Assembly (NCBI GenBank): GCA_013204555.1
Contig: JABMNO010000021.1
Span: forward strand, 1 to 64,000
Direction of reading: 5' to 3'
From: Chloroflexota bacterium
GTDB taxonomy: Bacteria; Chloroflexota; Dehalococcoidia; Lucifugimonadales; Lucifugimonadaceae
DNA length: 64,000 nt
Shown here: one piece after another, positions 34,496 to 42,618 of the stretch
How the letters are laid out: the number at the start of each line of letters is the position of its first letter
Position numbering within the stretch: the stretch's first letter is position 1
Program-made: the position numbers and the translations under genes
The notes under the pieces: model-generated
Seen by the model: only the letters and a program-made list of their open reading frames with translations
Told to the model about the DNA's origin: nothing
Databases searched by the model: none

Positions 34496-35002
34496 CTACG
34501 GGATATCGAACACAAATGGGCCAAACACGTCTCCGGCGCGCGCGCTGTCGTTGCATCGAATGCATGGAGCCACGGTGATAGTCAGCGGTCTATCGGGGTC
34601 CAACGGGGGAAAGAAGATGTTTCCTGTGTCAGTGATGTCTTTTCCGACGTAGGTTATTAGCCGATCTCTGTAATAGGAGCGATACCTCTCATTGAAGTAA
34701 CCGCCACTGACAATTTCTCCAGACTGCTCTGCGAGTTGCGAGTTGTCGATCACGTCCACAGACGTGGCAGATTTATTCTGAATGGTGAACTTCGCGCGGG
34801 TTTCGTCCGTATGGAATTCGACACTCCTCAACGTTAACGAGATTTCGTGGTCTTCGAAGGTCTTATTGACTTCCACCCGTTTTACGAGGGTGTCATCCCC
34901 TGTGCAGCCAATCACTACGGCGCTGAGACCGGCGATCACCATCATGGCAACAGGAATGCGTACTGCAGGGTCAAAGATAGGGCTCACCACCCGATGTAAC
35001 AA
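34496..35002 (-). CDS. Putative lipoprotein, DUF4352-like
   Basis: 168 aa. An N-terminal hydrophobic segment (about 17-32) ends in VVIGC, a lipobox, so the mature protein would be lipid-anchored at Cys33 and exposed outside. The mature part is beta-rich (ISLTLRSVEFHTDETRAKFTIQNKS), resembling immunoglobulin-like DUF4352 domains. Function unknown. Its start is 9 bp below the stop of the RraA-like gene, suggesting co-transcription. Confidence 0.65.
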   Translation of the reverse strand: MLHRVVSPIFDPAVRIPVAMMVIAGLSAVVIGCTGDDTLVKRVEVNKTFEDHEISLTLRSVEFHTDETRAKFTIQNKSATSVDVIDNSQLAEQSGEIVSGGYFNERYRSYYRDRLITYVGKDITDTGNIFFPPLDPDRPLTITVAPCIRCNDSARAGDVFGPFVFDIP

Positions 35003-35011
35003 TCGCGCTAC

Positions 35012-35815
35012 CTAACCCTCCTGCTCCGCCTTCCACTTGCGGAAGCGTTCTTTGGTCTCCTCCGTGATGGGGTAGTACTTGCCCGGAGGGACGCGCTCCT
35101 CATCGATCAGGCCTATGACGAACTGCTCCGCCTCTTCCTGCTCCTCAATCCAGTCGATGACCTCTTCTGCACGCTGGCACGGTACGACTACGACTCCGTC
35201 ATCATCGGCGACGATCACATCGCCGGGCATCACCAGGACGCCTCCGCAATTGATGGGCTCACCATCCTCGTATGCCTCAAGGTAGGGAAGGTTGCCGGCG
35301 GGTGAACGCTGTTTCGCGAATATACCAAGATCGTACTCGGCGACCATATCGACGTCCCGCATCGCGGCGTCGGTGACGATGCCTTCGGCCTTGTTGTGCC
35401 ATAGCTGTCTGGCCTTCATGTTGCCAACGATGCAGGCGTAGTCGTCTGGCGAATGGGCCTCGACCACCAACACGTCGCCGGGGCCGCACTTGCCCATGGC
35501 CCGGTACTCAGGCGAGTCATCCAGACGGCGGGTGATATCCAGCAAATCAGGTCGCGGCGGCACAAATCGCAGTGTCCGAGCGCGCCCCACCACCGTCCGA
35601 CCGGGAGTCATCGGCCAGACGCCCTGCATGAGACACCGCTGGTAGTTCGCAGAAGCGAACCACTCCGACCCGGCAGGTGGCTGCAGCCGCCACACACCGG
35701 AATAGGCGGTGGCCGAGGTGATCTTGCGATAACGATCAAGAATGGCGTCAGATACTTGCGTGTGCGGTTCTATGTCAGGCCTCCCGGAATGATGTGCGCA
35801 GATCATAGCGCGCAT
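35012..35815 (-). CDS. RraA-family (HMG/CHA aldolase-like) protein
   Basis: 267 aa. The RraA/MenG fold is visible from GRARTLRF, through GPGDVLVVEA, GNMKARQ and the EGIVTDAAMRDVD loop (substrate-binding Arg and metal-binding Asp) to GGVLVMPGDVIVADDDGVVVVP. Metal-dependent members cleave 4-hydroxy-4-methyl-2-oxoglutarate-type acids to pyruvate units or decarboxylate oxaloacetate. The N-terminal 60 residues are longer than in E. coli RraA. A dehydratase or aldolase in a catabolic pathway is more likely than RNase E inhibition. Confidence 0.8.
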   Translation of the reverse strand: MRAMICAHHSGRPDIEPHTQVSDAILDRYRKITSATAYSGVWRLQPPAGSEWFASANYQRCLMQGVWPMTPGRTVVGRARTLRFVPPRPDLLDITRRLDDSPEYRAMGKCGPGDVLVVEAHSPDDYACIVGNMKARQLWHNKAEGIVTDAAMRDVDMVAEYDLGIFAKQRSPAGNLPYLEAYEDGEPINCGGVLVMPGDVIVADDDGVVVVPCQRAEEVIDWIEEQEEAEQFVIGLIDEERVPPGKYYPITEETKERFRKWKAEQEG

Positions 35816-35862
35816 TGGGTCGTTCCGGGGCCACCCGCGTCCGTACGGCGCCTACTGGTCCC

Positions 35863-36237
35863 TTAGCTAGATGGTCCTTCGACATGGAAGAGCTTGCTGT
35901 AAATGCTCCACCGATCATCAGCGTTGAGAAGCAACAACGAATCCTTGAAGGTCATTCCGAGATAATCGTCCCGCACTTGCACTGCCGCCGTATTGCCGGC
36001 GATTTCTAGCGAAAGAATGTCAATGCGTTCGGGTGCACCTTGCGCCTTTGGAGATGGCTGCTGGCTCTCTACAAATCCGGCGAAATCGTCCACCGACATC
36101 TGATGCAGTCCATCTTCCAGGTAGCCCGTGATCTTCGCGTTGGCGTGAAACGCGCTGCGTACTTTCTCACCGCTGGATTCGTACATGCAGTCGAAGTACG
36201 TTTGGATTACGTCTTTGATCTGAGTTTCATCGCTCAT
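35863..36237 (-). CDS. SnoaL/NTF2-like protein (putative lumazine-binding type)
   Basis: 124 aa alpha+beta cone fold: a helical start IKDVIQTYFDCMYESSGEKV, then AFHANAKITGY, a central VDDFAGFV helix, and paired strands IDILSLEIAGNTAAVQV and FKDSLLLLNADDRWSIYSKLFHVE. These blocks match the Lumazine_bd_2/NTF2-like group, small ligand-binding or accessory domains. No catalytic residues can be assigned. Single gene on the minus strand upstream of the RraA-like gene, 47 bp from it. Confidence 0.75.
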   Translation of the reverse strand: MSDETQIKDVIQTYFDCMYESSGEKVRSAFHANAKITGYLEDGLHQMSVDDFAGFVESQQPSPKAQGAPERIDILSLEIAGNTAAVQVRDDYLGMTFKDSLLLLNADDRWSIYSKLFHVEGPSS

Positions 36238-36362
36238 GTCCAGTTCTCCCGTGCCATGCTTCTTAGAGCGCGCAATATTACTCGATTCGTACAGGATTCA
36301 ACATATGAGGAACGGATTGCGGCAGTCCAAGATCGAAATGCCTACCTCTCTCGACCGGGTCT

Positions 36363-37526
36363 TTACGCCTCTGCGCCATCCGTGCGCAGCACTTGCAGTC
36401 CGTCTGCGGCGCCGGTGAGGGCGATCTTGCCTTCCATCAATGCCAGCGCGTCTTCTCCAAATAGCTCTCTGCGCCACCCGGTCAGGAACTTGATATCGGC
36501 GTTCTTGTCGATCAACAACTGCTCAAGGTCGTCTCTGGTGGCAACCATCTTCGGAGCCACGTCCTGTTCCTCGCAACGCAACTTGAGCAAAGCCTGAAGT
36601 AAGGCGACCAGTTCTCGAGCGCCGCCGGGCAGTTCCGGCCTTGGGGTGAGGCGTGGCCAATCATCTTTCGGGATGGCGAGTCCCCTCTTGACCGCGGCAA
36701 GAATTTCGCTGCCCATGGAGCCATTAACCGCGTTCGATCCCAGGCCGCGAATACGGCTAAGCTGATCTTTGGTGGATGGCGCTGCGGAAGCGATCTCAAC
36801 CAGTGGCTCATCGCGGATGATTCGGCCGCGGGGGACGTTAGTCTTGTCGGCCTTCACTTCTCGCCACGCCGCCAGCTCTTGCAGAACCGCCAACGCTCGC
36901 GGTTTGGCCCGCCGATGCTTCACCCGCCGCCATGCATCCATCGGCTCAGTTACATATGTGGACGGTGACGCCAGAGTCTCCATCTCCTCCGCGAGCCACA
37001 GGATTCGCTCATTCTCCGACAGCTTTTCCTCAAGCGCTTCAAATATGGTGCAGAGGTGAATGACATCGTCCAGAGCGTACTGGAGTTGCTGATCGCTTAG
37101 CGGTCGCAAAGACCAGTCGGAGTACTGCGATGACTTATCGACGGACACCCGAGCAATTGTCGCGGCGAGCGTGGCAAACCCCACCTGTTCTCCAAAGCCA
37201 CAGACCATTGCCGCAACCTGGGTATCGAACAGAGGCGCCGGAACCTGGCCCATTAGCTCGTAAAAGATCTCAAGGTCCTGCCGGGCGGCGTGAAATACCT
37301 TGACGATGGCCGGGTTCGACATCACAGCGAACAGGGGGGATAGATCCATCCCACGGGCCAGCGGATCGACCGCGACGGCTTCAAGTCCCGGCGCCGCCAG
37401 TTGTATCAGGCACAGTTCCGCCCGATAGGTCCGCTCCCGCATGAACTCGGTGTCGACGGCCACGTAACGAGCGGATTCAAGTTCTTTGCAATATGCCGCC
37501 AGCTCGGCGGAGTCAGTAATGAGCAT
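36363..37526 (-). CDS. rnd: Ribonuclease D
   Basis: 387 aa from ATG 37526; an open reading from 37631 adds 35 unconserved residues. It has the DEDDy exonuclease core: VAVDTEFMRERTY (Asp and Glu), KVFHAARQDLEIF (Asp) and YALDDVIHL (Tyr and Asp). Two HRDC-like helical domains follow (about 210-290 and 310-380). It trims 3' ends of tRNA precursors and other structured RNAs. Length is close to E. coli RNase D (375). It reads leftwards, away from the portal gene, after a short REP-containing gap. Confidence 0.85.
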   Translation of the reverse strand: MLITDSAELAAYCKELESARYVAVDTEFMRERTYRAELCLIQLAAPGLEAVAVDPLARGMDLSPLFAVMSNPAIVKVFHAARQDLEIFYELMGQVPAPLFDTQVAAMVCGFGEQVGFATLAATIARVSVDKSSQYSDWSLRPLSDQQLQYALDDVIHLCTIFEALEEKLSENERILWLAEEMETLASPSTYVTEPMDAWRRVKHRRAKPRALAVLQELAAWREVKADKTNVPRGRIIRDEPLVEIASAAPSTKDQLSRIRGLGSNAVNGSMGSEILAAVKRGLAIPKDDWPRLTPRPELPGGARELVALLQALLKLRCEEQDVAPKMVATRDDLEQLLIDKNADIKFLTGWRRELFGEDALALMEGKIALTGAADGLQVLRTDGAEA

Positions 37527-37684
37527 CGAGCGATTGTCGCCCAGTGGTGGACTCAGGTCCAGCGGGCGGGAGTGATTCAGCACTATGCGCACGGTTCTGG
37601 AGCGATCTTGAGCGGTCATGGGCCTCGCCATGGAGTCGATCGCGAAAATCGGTGCATTTGTGAAAGATGATGTGCTTGCCTGGG

Positions 37685-37702
37685 TTCCGGCCTACGCCGG
37701 AA
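37685..37702. repeat. REP-like hairpin
   Basis: TTCCGGC pairs with GCCGGAA around a 4-nt loop. It resembles the GATTCCGG half-sites of the 49-bp repeats at 20801 and 40797. It lies 80 bp below the portal stop, in the place where the inversion breakpoint proposed in the findings would fall. Confidence 0.55.
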
Positions 37703-37782
37703 AGACGGTGGAGTTGGCGCCACGGTGTCTTGCGGTTTGGGAGTTGGAATGTACGCGCTGTTCAGGACGTTGATATGGCGAC

Positions 37783-39003
37783 TCACAGCGGTTTCAGCCC
37801 TTCTCCTGCTCGCGCTTCATCAACGGTCAGTATCCCCGCGTTGACCAGCGATACGACGCGCTCGACTCGCTGAGTTTCCGACTCTTTGAGCGCGTCGATG
37901 GTGCTCACATCAAAGGACACGCGAAGGGTCTCACTGGAGCCAAACAGAGGAACCAGCGACCGGTTGAGTTCATCGGCGAAGAGGGTTAGCTCAGGGATGA
38001 TCGTGTTGCGCCAGAAGAATCTTTCCTCCGCGTTGATGTTGGCAAAAGTCGCTTCCGTGAGATCTGCGAGGAACGCTTTCGGCACGCCAAACACTCGTGC
38101 GACCTCTTCCACAGACCACTTGAGCGTTGAAATGAACTCCATATCTCGGTGAGACAGGCCTGTCCGCTTGATATCCATCCCTGCGCCAAGCAGCACCGGT
38201 CGATGGGCATTCCTCTCACCCTTGAACCGATCTTCCCAGCGGTTCAGGAAGTCGTTGGCTGTATCGTCATCGGGGGTTTCATCCGTGGTAATCGCAAGAT
38301 CACCGGGTGTGGCGGAGTTGGAAAAGAAATTCCGATTGAATGAATGTGCATTTCCGGCCATGTCCGCGACGTCTTTCACCGGGCTGATGGATGAGGCGCC
38401 GGTGAATTCATCCTTTGGATTGAAGTGCTTAAACCAGACCATCTCGTCCGGAAGGTACGCAACATCACCATCGGTGGTCTGGACGTTTTCATATAAGAAA
38501 CCCCTGAGATACTGACGCTTGTCTGGCAACACTCGGACTCGATCTGGGCGGAGGGGCCACAGTTCGATCGCCCCGTTACTGACTGAGCGCTCAATGCCCC
38601 AGTAAGACGCACCCCAGATCAGGACGTAGGTCTCCGTTGCCCGCAGAAGTTCCGCCAGAGTCCAATGGGGGTTCGGCCGCCTCAGTAGCTGTACGAGTCC
38701 GTGGGTCGGCTCCGCACGCTCCCAGATTCCCTGAATACGTTGCTCAACCACCAGCGGAACGGAACTGATGGCCGATGATCTCAGTTTGATCGAGGCGTGA
38801 ATAGCGCCCGTATTTGAGAAGTAATCTCCAAATTCAAACGACCGCTCATCGGCCTGCATCGCGCCACGACCAAACATCAGGTCTATGGAATCGACCAGCA
38901 CCCTGGAGATTCGGTTCCTCTTCTGCACCGTGCCTGATGCGCGCCTTGATCGTTCTCGGACTCGTTGAGCCAGTCCCTCAGAGATGTTGTTCAGTATTCC
39001 CAA
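37783..39003 (-). CDS. HK97-family phage portal protein
   Basis: 406 aa portal of the HK97 family. Recognisable blocks: FGDYFSNTGAIHASIKLRSSAISSVPLVV near the start, then LLRRPNPHWTLAELLRATETYVLIWGASYW (wing and stem region) and IWFKHFNPK-type loop (here MVWFKHFNPKDEF). The C-terminal half has GVPKAFLADLTEATFANINAEERFFWRNTIIP. Twelve copies form the ring through which DNA enters the head. Directly downstream of the terminase gene, as in typical phages. The expected next gene, the protease, is missing here and found at 14948 on the opposite strand. Confidence 0.9.
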   Translation of the reverse strand: MGILNNISEGLAQRVRERSRRASGTVQKRNRISRVLVDSIDLMFGRGAMQADERSFEFGDYFSNTGAIHASIKLRSSAISSVPLVVEQRIQGIWERAEPTHGLVQLLRRPNPHWTLAELLRATETYVLIWGASYWGIERSVSNGAIELWPLRPDRVRVLPDKRQYLRGFLYENVQTTDGDVAYLPDEMVWFKHFNPKDEFTGASSISPVKDVADMAGNAHSFNRNFFSNSATPGDLAITTDETPDDDTANDFLNRWEDRFKGERNAHRPVLLGAGMDIKRTGLSHRDMEFISTLKWSVEEVARVFGVPKAFLADLTEATFANINAEERFFWRNTIIPELTLFADELNRSLVPLFGSSETLRVSFDVSTIDALKESETQRVERVVSLVNAGILTVDEARAGEGLKPL

Positions 39004-39022
39004 TCGTTGTTTCCTTCCGGAA

Positions 39023-40396
39023 CTACCAGATCTTGTAATTGTTGACAGTCAGAATTGATCCGAAGGCAAGCGCCAGAGCATCGGCATGGTCAGGACTTGG
39101 AAGACCTTTCCTGCGAAGCTCATCCTTGCCTTCAAGCCGCATCTGGCCGGAGCTGTTGAAGCTGTACCTCAGCGCCGCGAGTTGCGAGATAAGCTCCCGG
39201 TTGTCAGGGATCGACATCTCGCCAGCCTCAAACCGTTTTCGGAGACCGTCGAAGACTTCCGCTCGTTTGTTCGCGAACTGGCTCTTGTTCTTCGCCCTCT
39301 CGCCAACGTTCACCCCGAAGACTTTTTTCAGCTTCAGTTCAAGCAGTCGATCGACTACACCAGCGCCGATCCCAATCTCATCGACACGTACGAACGTTGG
39401 CTTGAGCTCCTTAATCAGCGCAGCTACGTGACCCGCGGTGGCCATCGTGTCCTGATTTCGGAATTCCAGAAATCTCAGGACAAGGTCGCCTCGCCGGATG
39501 CAGATGACCGTGCGATCAGAGCCAAACCGCGCCACATCGACGCCAATCTCGATCCCGTCCTTTGGCCCTGCCACGCAGTTCTTGCCAACCGCTGCCTCGA
39601 TTAGCTTTAGAGACACCAGCGTGTCCTCACTCGTGCTTGGGAAGTCGCCCTGCACCCGCACCTGGTACATCGGGCTCTCTTCGCCCCAGTTCAGCCGAGC
39701 CTCCTCAACCCATCGAGGCGTGATCAGCGCGGGCATTCCGGGCGGCTCATCAGGCGACTGCAGGAGGTTGGGCGTATCGAATGCGGAGATGTGAATCGTC
39801 GACCACAACTGCCGCTTTGAGTGGAACGCTTCGTAAAACGTGCCGCTGAGAGAAGTAGGGTTGCCCAGGAGCAGCAAACGCGCGCGGGCTGATGTCATCG
39901 AGCCTTCGATAGCCTCGAATATCTCGTCGTCAACACCCGGCGCCTCGTCAACGACGAACAGGATGCTGCCCTCGTGAAAACCCTGGAATCGGTCGGGCCT
40001 ATTTGTCGAAAGGCCATTGGCGTAGTGCTTGTCTCCAAGTTCTAGGCTGGTCCGGTTCAATGTGCCTCCGAACAGCGCCTCATGCCCCCGATATGCGCGG
40101 CGAACCTCACGCCACAACACATCGCGTACCTGGTGCTCAGATGGGGCGGTCGTGATCGCCAGCGCATCCTCGAAACACATCAGCCACCAGAGCACGGCAC
40201 AGGCAGCCGTAAACGTCTTGCCCGATCCGTTGCACGATCTGACCGCAACCCGCCCATGATCTCTTACAGCCCCAAGAATCTCGGCCTGCTTGGACCATAA
40301 TTCGGCGCCAAGTTGGGCGCGGGCGAACTCTGCTGGATCGTTGAACCAGCGATCTCGTTCCGCGGCGGCGATCTCAACGGTTGAAACGACGCCCAC
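39023..40396 (-). CDS. Phage terminase large subunit
   Basis: 457 aa from GTG 40396. The N-terminal ATPase shows AVRSCNGSGKTFTAA (Walker A, residues about 52-61) and LFVVDEAPGVDDEIF (Walker B), with a coupling motif near LLLGNPTSLSG. The C-terminal RNase H-like nuclease has IGVDVARFGSDRTVI and later acidic residues (FVRVDEIGIG, SPDHADALALAFG). It packages DNA into the prohead and cuts it. It begins directly after the zinc-ribbon gene and is followed 19 bp later by the portal gene. All motifs intact. Confidence 0.9.
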   Translation of the reverse strand: MGVVSTVEIAAAERDRWFNDPAEFARAQLGAELWSKQAEILGAVRDHGRVAVRSCNGSGKTFTAACAVLWWLMCFEDALAITTAPSEHQVRDVLWREVRRAYRGHEALFGGTLNRTSLELGDKHYANGLSTNRPDRFQGFHEGSILFVVDEAPGVDDEIFEAIEGSMTSARARLLLLGNPTSLSGTFYEAFHSKRQLWSTIHISAFDTPNLLQSPDEPPGMPALITPRWVEEARLNWGEESPMYQVRVQGDFPSTSEDTLVSLKLIEAAVGKNCVAGPKDGIEIGVDVARFGSDRTVICIRRGDLVLRFLEFRNQDTMATAGHVAALIKELKPTFVRVDEIGIGAGVVDRLLELKLKKVFGVNVGERAKNKSQFANKRAEVFDGLRKRFEAGEMSIPDNRELISQLAALRYSFNSSGQMRLEGKDELRRKGLPSPDHADALALAFGSILTVNNYKIW

Positions 40397-40594
40397 TCAG
40401 GCCTTTTGGGCCACAGACAGGGCCGGGGAGAAGATGTGACCGCAGCCACGGCACAGGTAGCACGTGTTGGCCGACTGCGACGCCTTATCAAGCGAGATGG
40501 TGCTGGTTGATTTACACCTCAGGCACCGCTGAACATCTTGTTGAACTTCGGGTTCTGCAGAGTAGTTAGTTGAGAATTCGCCGCCAATTGTCAT
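40397..40594 (-). CDS. Small zinc-ribbon protein, first gene of the terminase module
   Basis: 65 aa from ATG 40594 with GGAGG nine bases upstream. Two Cys pairs, CLRC (24-27) and CRGC (48-51), plus a Cys at 45 and a His at 53, make a zinc-ribbon. It occupies the place of a small terminase subunit before the large subunit, but is too short for a typical TerS; it may bind DNA for packaging or regulate. Its promoter with SOS-type operator lies 36 bp upstream. Confidence 0.7.
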   Translation of the reverse strand: MTIGGEFSTNYSAEPEVQQDVQRCLRCKSTSTISLDKASQSANTCYLCRGCGHIFSPALSVAQKA

Positions 40595-40629
40595 AGGAAG
40601 TCGCCTCCACGCGAGATGAATACCAGGTA

Positions 40630-40675
40630 TTAGAACGTTTGTTCTAATTATCATCATCAACTTAGAGACGGTCAA
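40630..40675 (-). promoter_or_regulatory. SOS-type promoter/operator of the terminase-portal module
   Basis: On the minus strand, TTGACC (40675-40670), a 17-bp spacer and GATAAT (40652-40647) form a near-consensus promoter. The palindrome TTAGAACAAACGTTCTAA (40647-40630) abuts the -10 and would cover the transcription start. It contains GAAC-N4-GTTC, the Gram-positive-type LexA box. The capsid module at 14816-14867 has the same operator core and a similar -35 region. Confidence 0.75.
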
Positions 40676-40796
40676 CCTGACCACGGCGAATAGTGACCAA
40701 AGCACCCGTGACATGGGTATCGGCACCGCAATACCGGGAAGGCGCACGCCCTGTGTCACAACGTATGGGGGGCATGATTGCGAATATCAGGTGTGG

Positions 40797-40845
40797 GTGC
40801 CTGGATTCCGGACATCTCCGCCGGGCCTCCGATTCCGGAACGACG
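40797..40845 (+). repeat. 49-bp interspersed repeat, copy 2
   Basis: Matches 20801-20849 at 45 of 49 positions in direct orientation. It lies between the terminase promoter and the DapA-like gene. The rest of the gap (40676-40956) shows no gene. Confidence 0.7.
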
Positions 40846-40956
40846 CTGCGCTGCTGACATTTTTGGCGTGGTCGTGATCTTGCGAGCCACTGGCGGCAGA
40901 TCTGATTGCAGTGGATTACACTTCTCCAACTCCACCACATCCCCACAGGACAAATC

Positions 40957-41850
40957 ATGCCAATCCCAACAGAAGACACAATCGTCGTCGCCCCAACTCC
41001 GAATCCCATGCGCGCCGACGACACTATCGATCACGACAAGCTGGCGGCGAATGTCGAGAAGTGGCTGGATACGGAGCTATCGGGATTCGTTGTCGTCACT
41101 CACGGCGGTGAGGAGCTTCAATTTGGCGAGCCAGACAAGCTGGAATCCGTCAAAACCGTGGTGCAGGCTCACAAAGGCCAGCGCTTCGTTATCGCAGGTA
41201 TCGACTCGCCTTCCTCCACTGAGGTGATAAGGCTGGCGAACCTGTACGCCGAGGCTGGCGCCGACATGATTCGCGTGCGCATCCCCGGCGCTGCCGCGGG
41301 CGGGCGCGCTTCGAGTGGCAACGTGGAGTACTTCGAGCAAGTTACAGAGGGTAGCCCGGTGCCGGTGGTCGTGATTCATCAGCCACGATCCAGCCTGACC
41401 CCGGACACGTCGCCCCAGGAACTCGCTGAGATCACGGCAATGGACAACGTCTTCTCATACATCCTCTCGCTGAACTACCGGTGGGAATGTGGCGTGCCGC
41501 TCTCCATCCACGAGAGTACGCAGCTGTGGACCTGCAACGGCAGCATCGTGTTGCCTGGCCAGATGATTGGCGCGGTGGGCGCGTGCCTCTTCTTCGGCAA
41601 TTGGGCCCCAGGCCTCGTCAAGCAGGTCCTGGACCTTGGAAAAGCAGGTAAGTACGCAGAAGCGAACAAGCTCCAGAACAGCATGCTCCACGCCGACTTC
41701 CTTGGCATGTCTCTGGGTACAGCCGCTCTCAAATCCGGCCTGAACATGCTCGGCTACGATGCCACGGTGCCGCGCAAGCCGATGCTCCCACTGACTCCCG
41801 AGCAAGAGGCCGAGCTGCGGGCAGCGTTCGAAGAGTGCGGGTTGCTGTAG
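40957..41850 (+). CDS. DapA-family protein lacking the Schiff-base lysine
   Basis: 297 aa from ATG 40957 with AGGA six bases upstream. The TIM-barrel dihydrodipicolinate synthase/N-acetylneuraminate lyase pattern is clear: VVTHGGEELQFGEPDKLESVKTV, IAGIDSPSSTEVIRLANLYAEAGAD, VVVIHQP with SLTPDTSPQELAEI. In the family the following strand carries the catalytic Lys (as in IIGIK); here it reads NVFSYILSLNYR with no Lys. The usual Tyr before the NxP loop is also replaced by His. So either the chemistry differs or it is not a class I aldolase. No operon partner. Confidence 0.75.
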   Translation: MPIPTEDTIVVAPTPNPMRADDTIDHDKLAANVEKWLDTELSGFVVVTHGGEELQFGEPDKLESVKTVVQAHKGQRFVIAGIDSPSSTEVIRLANLYAEAGADMIRVRIPGAAAGGRASSGNVEYFEQVTEGSPVPVVVIHQPRSSLTPDTSPQELAEITAMDNVFSYILSLNYRWECGVPLSIHESTQLWTCNGSIVLPGQMIGAVGACLFFGNWAPGLVKQVLDLGKAGKYAEANKLQNSMLHADFLGMSLGTAALKSGLNMLGYDATVPRKPMLPLTPEQEAELRAAFEECGLL

Positions 41851-42107
41851 GCCTTTTGGGCGAGAATCTCATTCTCCGAGGTCATGGGATGAGCCCCGCG
41901 ACTGGTCGACCCACATCCTGCTTCCCACCCTCTCCTAAACCGCCAAACCAAGATGACACGCCGCCTTGAACCCCGCGGTCAAAATCTGGTCTCCTGTGTG
42001 TGGCTCACCGTCCGAGCAGGAACTTCGGAGTGATTTTTCGTCACGCGGTCGTCGCTTCGAGGCTGGGGAGGCGCTGCGGTCGTACAAGTGATGTAGGTGG
42101 CAGATTG

Positions 42108-42602
42108 ATGAGAATCGGCACGATAGGCGTCGTCCCGCTAATCGGGGCGCTGGTATTTATGTTGGCTCTGGGCTGTTCTTCAGACGGTTCTGACGCGCCG
42201 GGTACGCCTTCGTCAGCGCCTCAGTCGTCTGCAACTCCAACGCCACAGGTTGATGATTCCTCTGGCGAGATGGTGGTCACGCTGCATATCTCAACCCCGG
42301 CAGGGGACCGTCAAACCGGTACGGCCGTGCTCACCTCAATTGGCGATACTACCAATATTGAAATCAACGTCGCCCCACCTGCCCTGGAAGCTCAGCCAAT
42401 GCACATCCACTTTGGCAATTGCAGTGAGATTGGAAGCATCTTTGAGGGGCTGGAGAACGTGATCCTGGGGCACTCATCAACCACGCTTGAAGTGCCGATG
42501 GACCGGATTACCGTGTCCGGCATGTTGATCAATATCCATGCCTCGTTTGACGACTTCCCAACGTCAACCGGTTGCGTGGAAATGCCAGTCTTGACGAGCT
42601 AG
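42108..42602 (+). CDS. Putative lipoprotein with a CHRD/SOD-like domain
   Basis: 164 aa from ATG 42108 with AGGTGG upstream. Signal peptide with lipobox LALGC at about residues 20-24, then a Ser/Thr/Pro-rich linker, then a beta-sandwich with PMHIHFGNCSEIG, ILGHSSTTLEVPM and INIHASFDD. The HIHxGxC / GxSxT / INxH series is seen in small exported CHRD-like and Cu-Zn SOD-like proteins. Full SOD metal ligands are not evident. Lipid-anchored outside the cell; function unknown. Convergent with the kinase gene. Confidence 0.65.
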   Translation: MRIGTIGVVPLIGALVFMLALGCSSDGSDAPGTPSSAPQSSATPTPQVDDSSGEMVVTLHISTPAGDRQTGTAVLTSIGDTTNIEINVAPPALEAQPMHIHFGNCSEIGSIFEGLENVILGHSSTTLEVPMDRITVSGMLINIHASFDDFPTSTGCVEMPVLTS

Positions 42603-42618
42603 CGTTCCGGCTGGCCTC

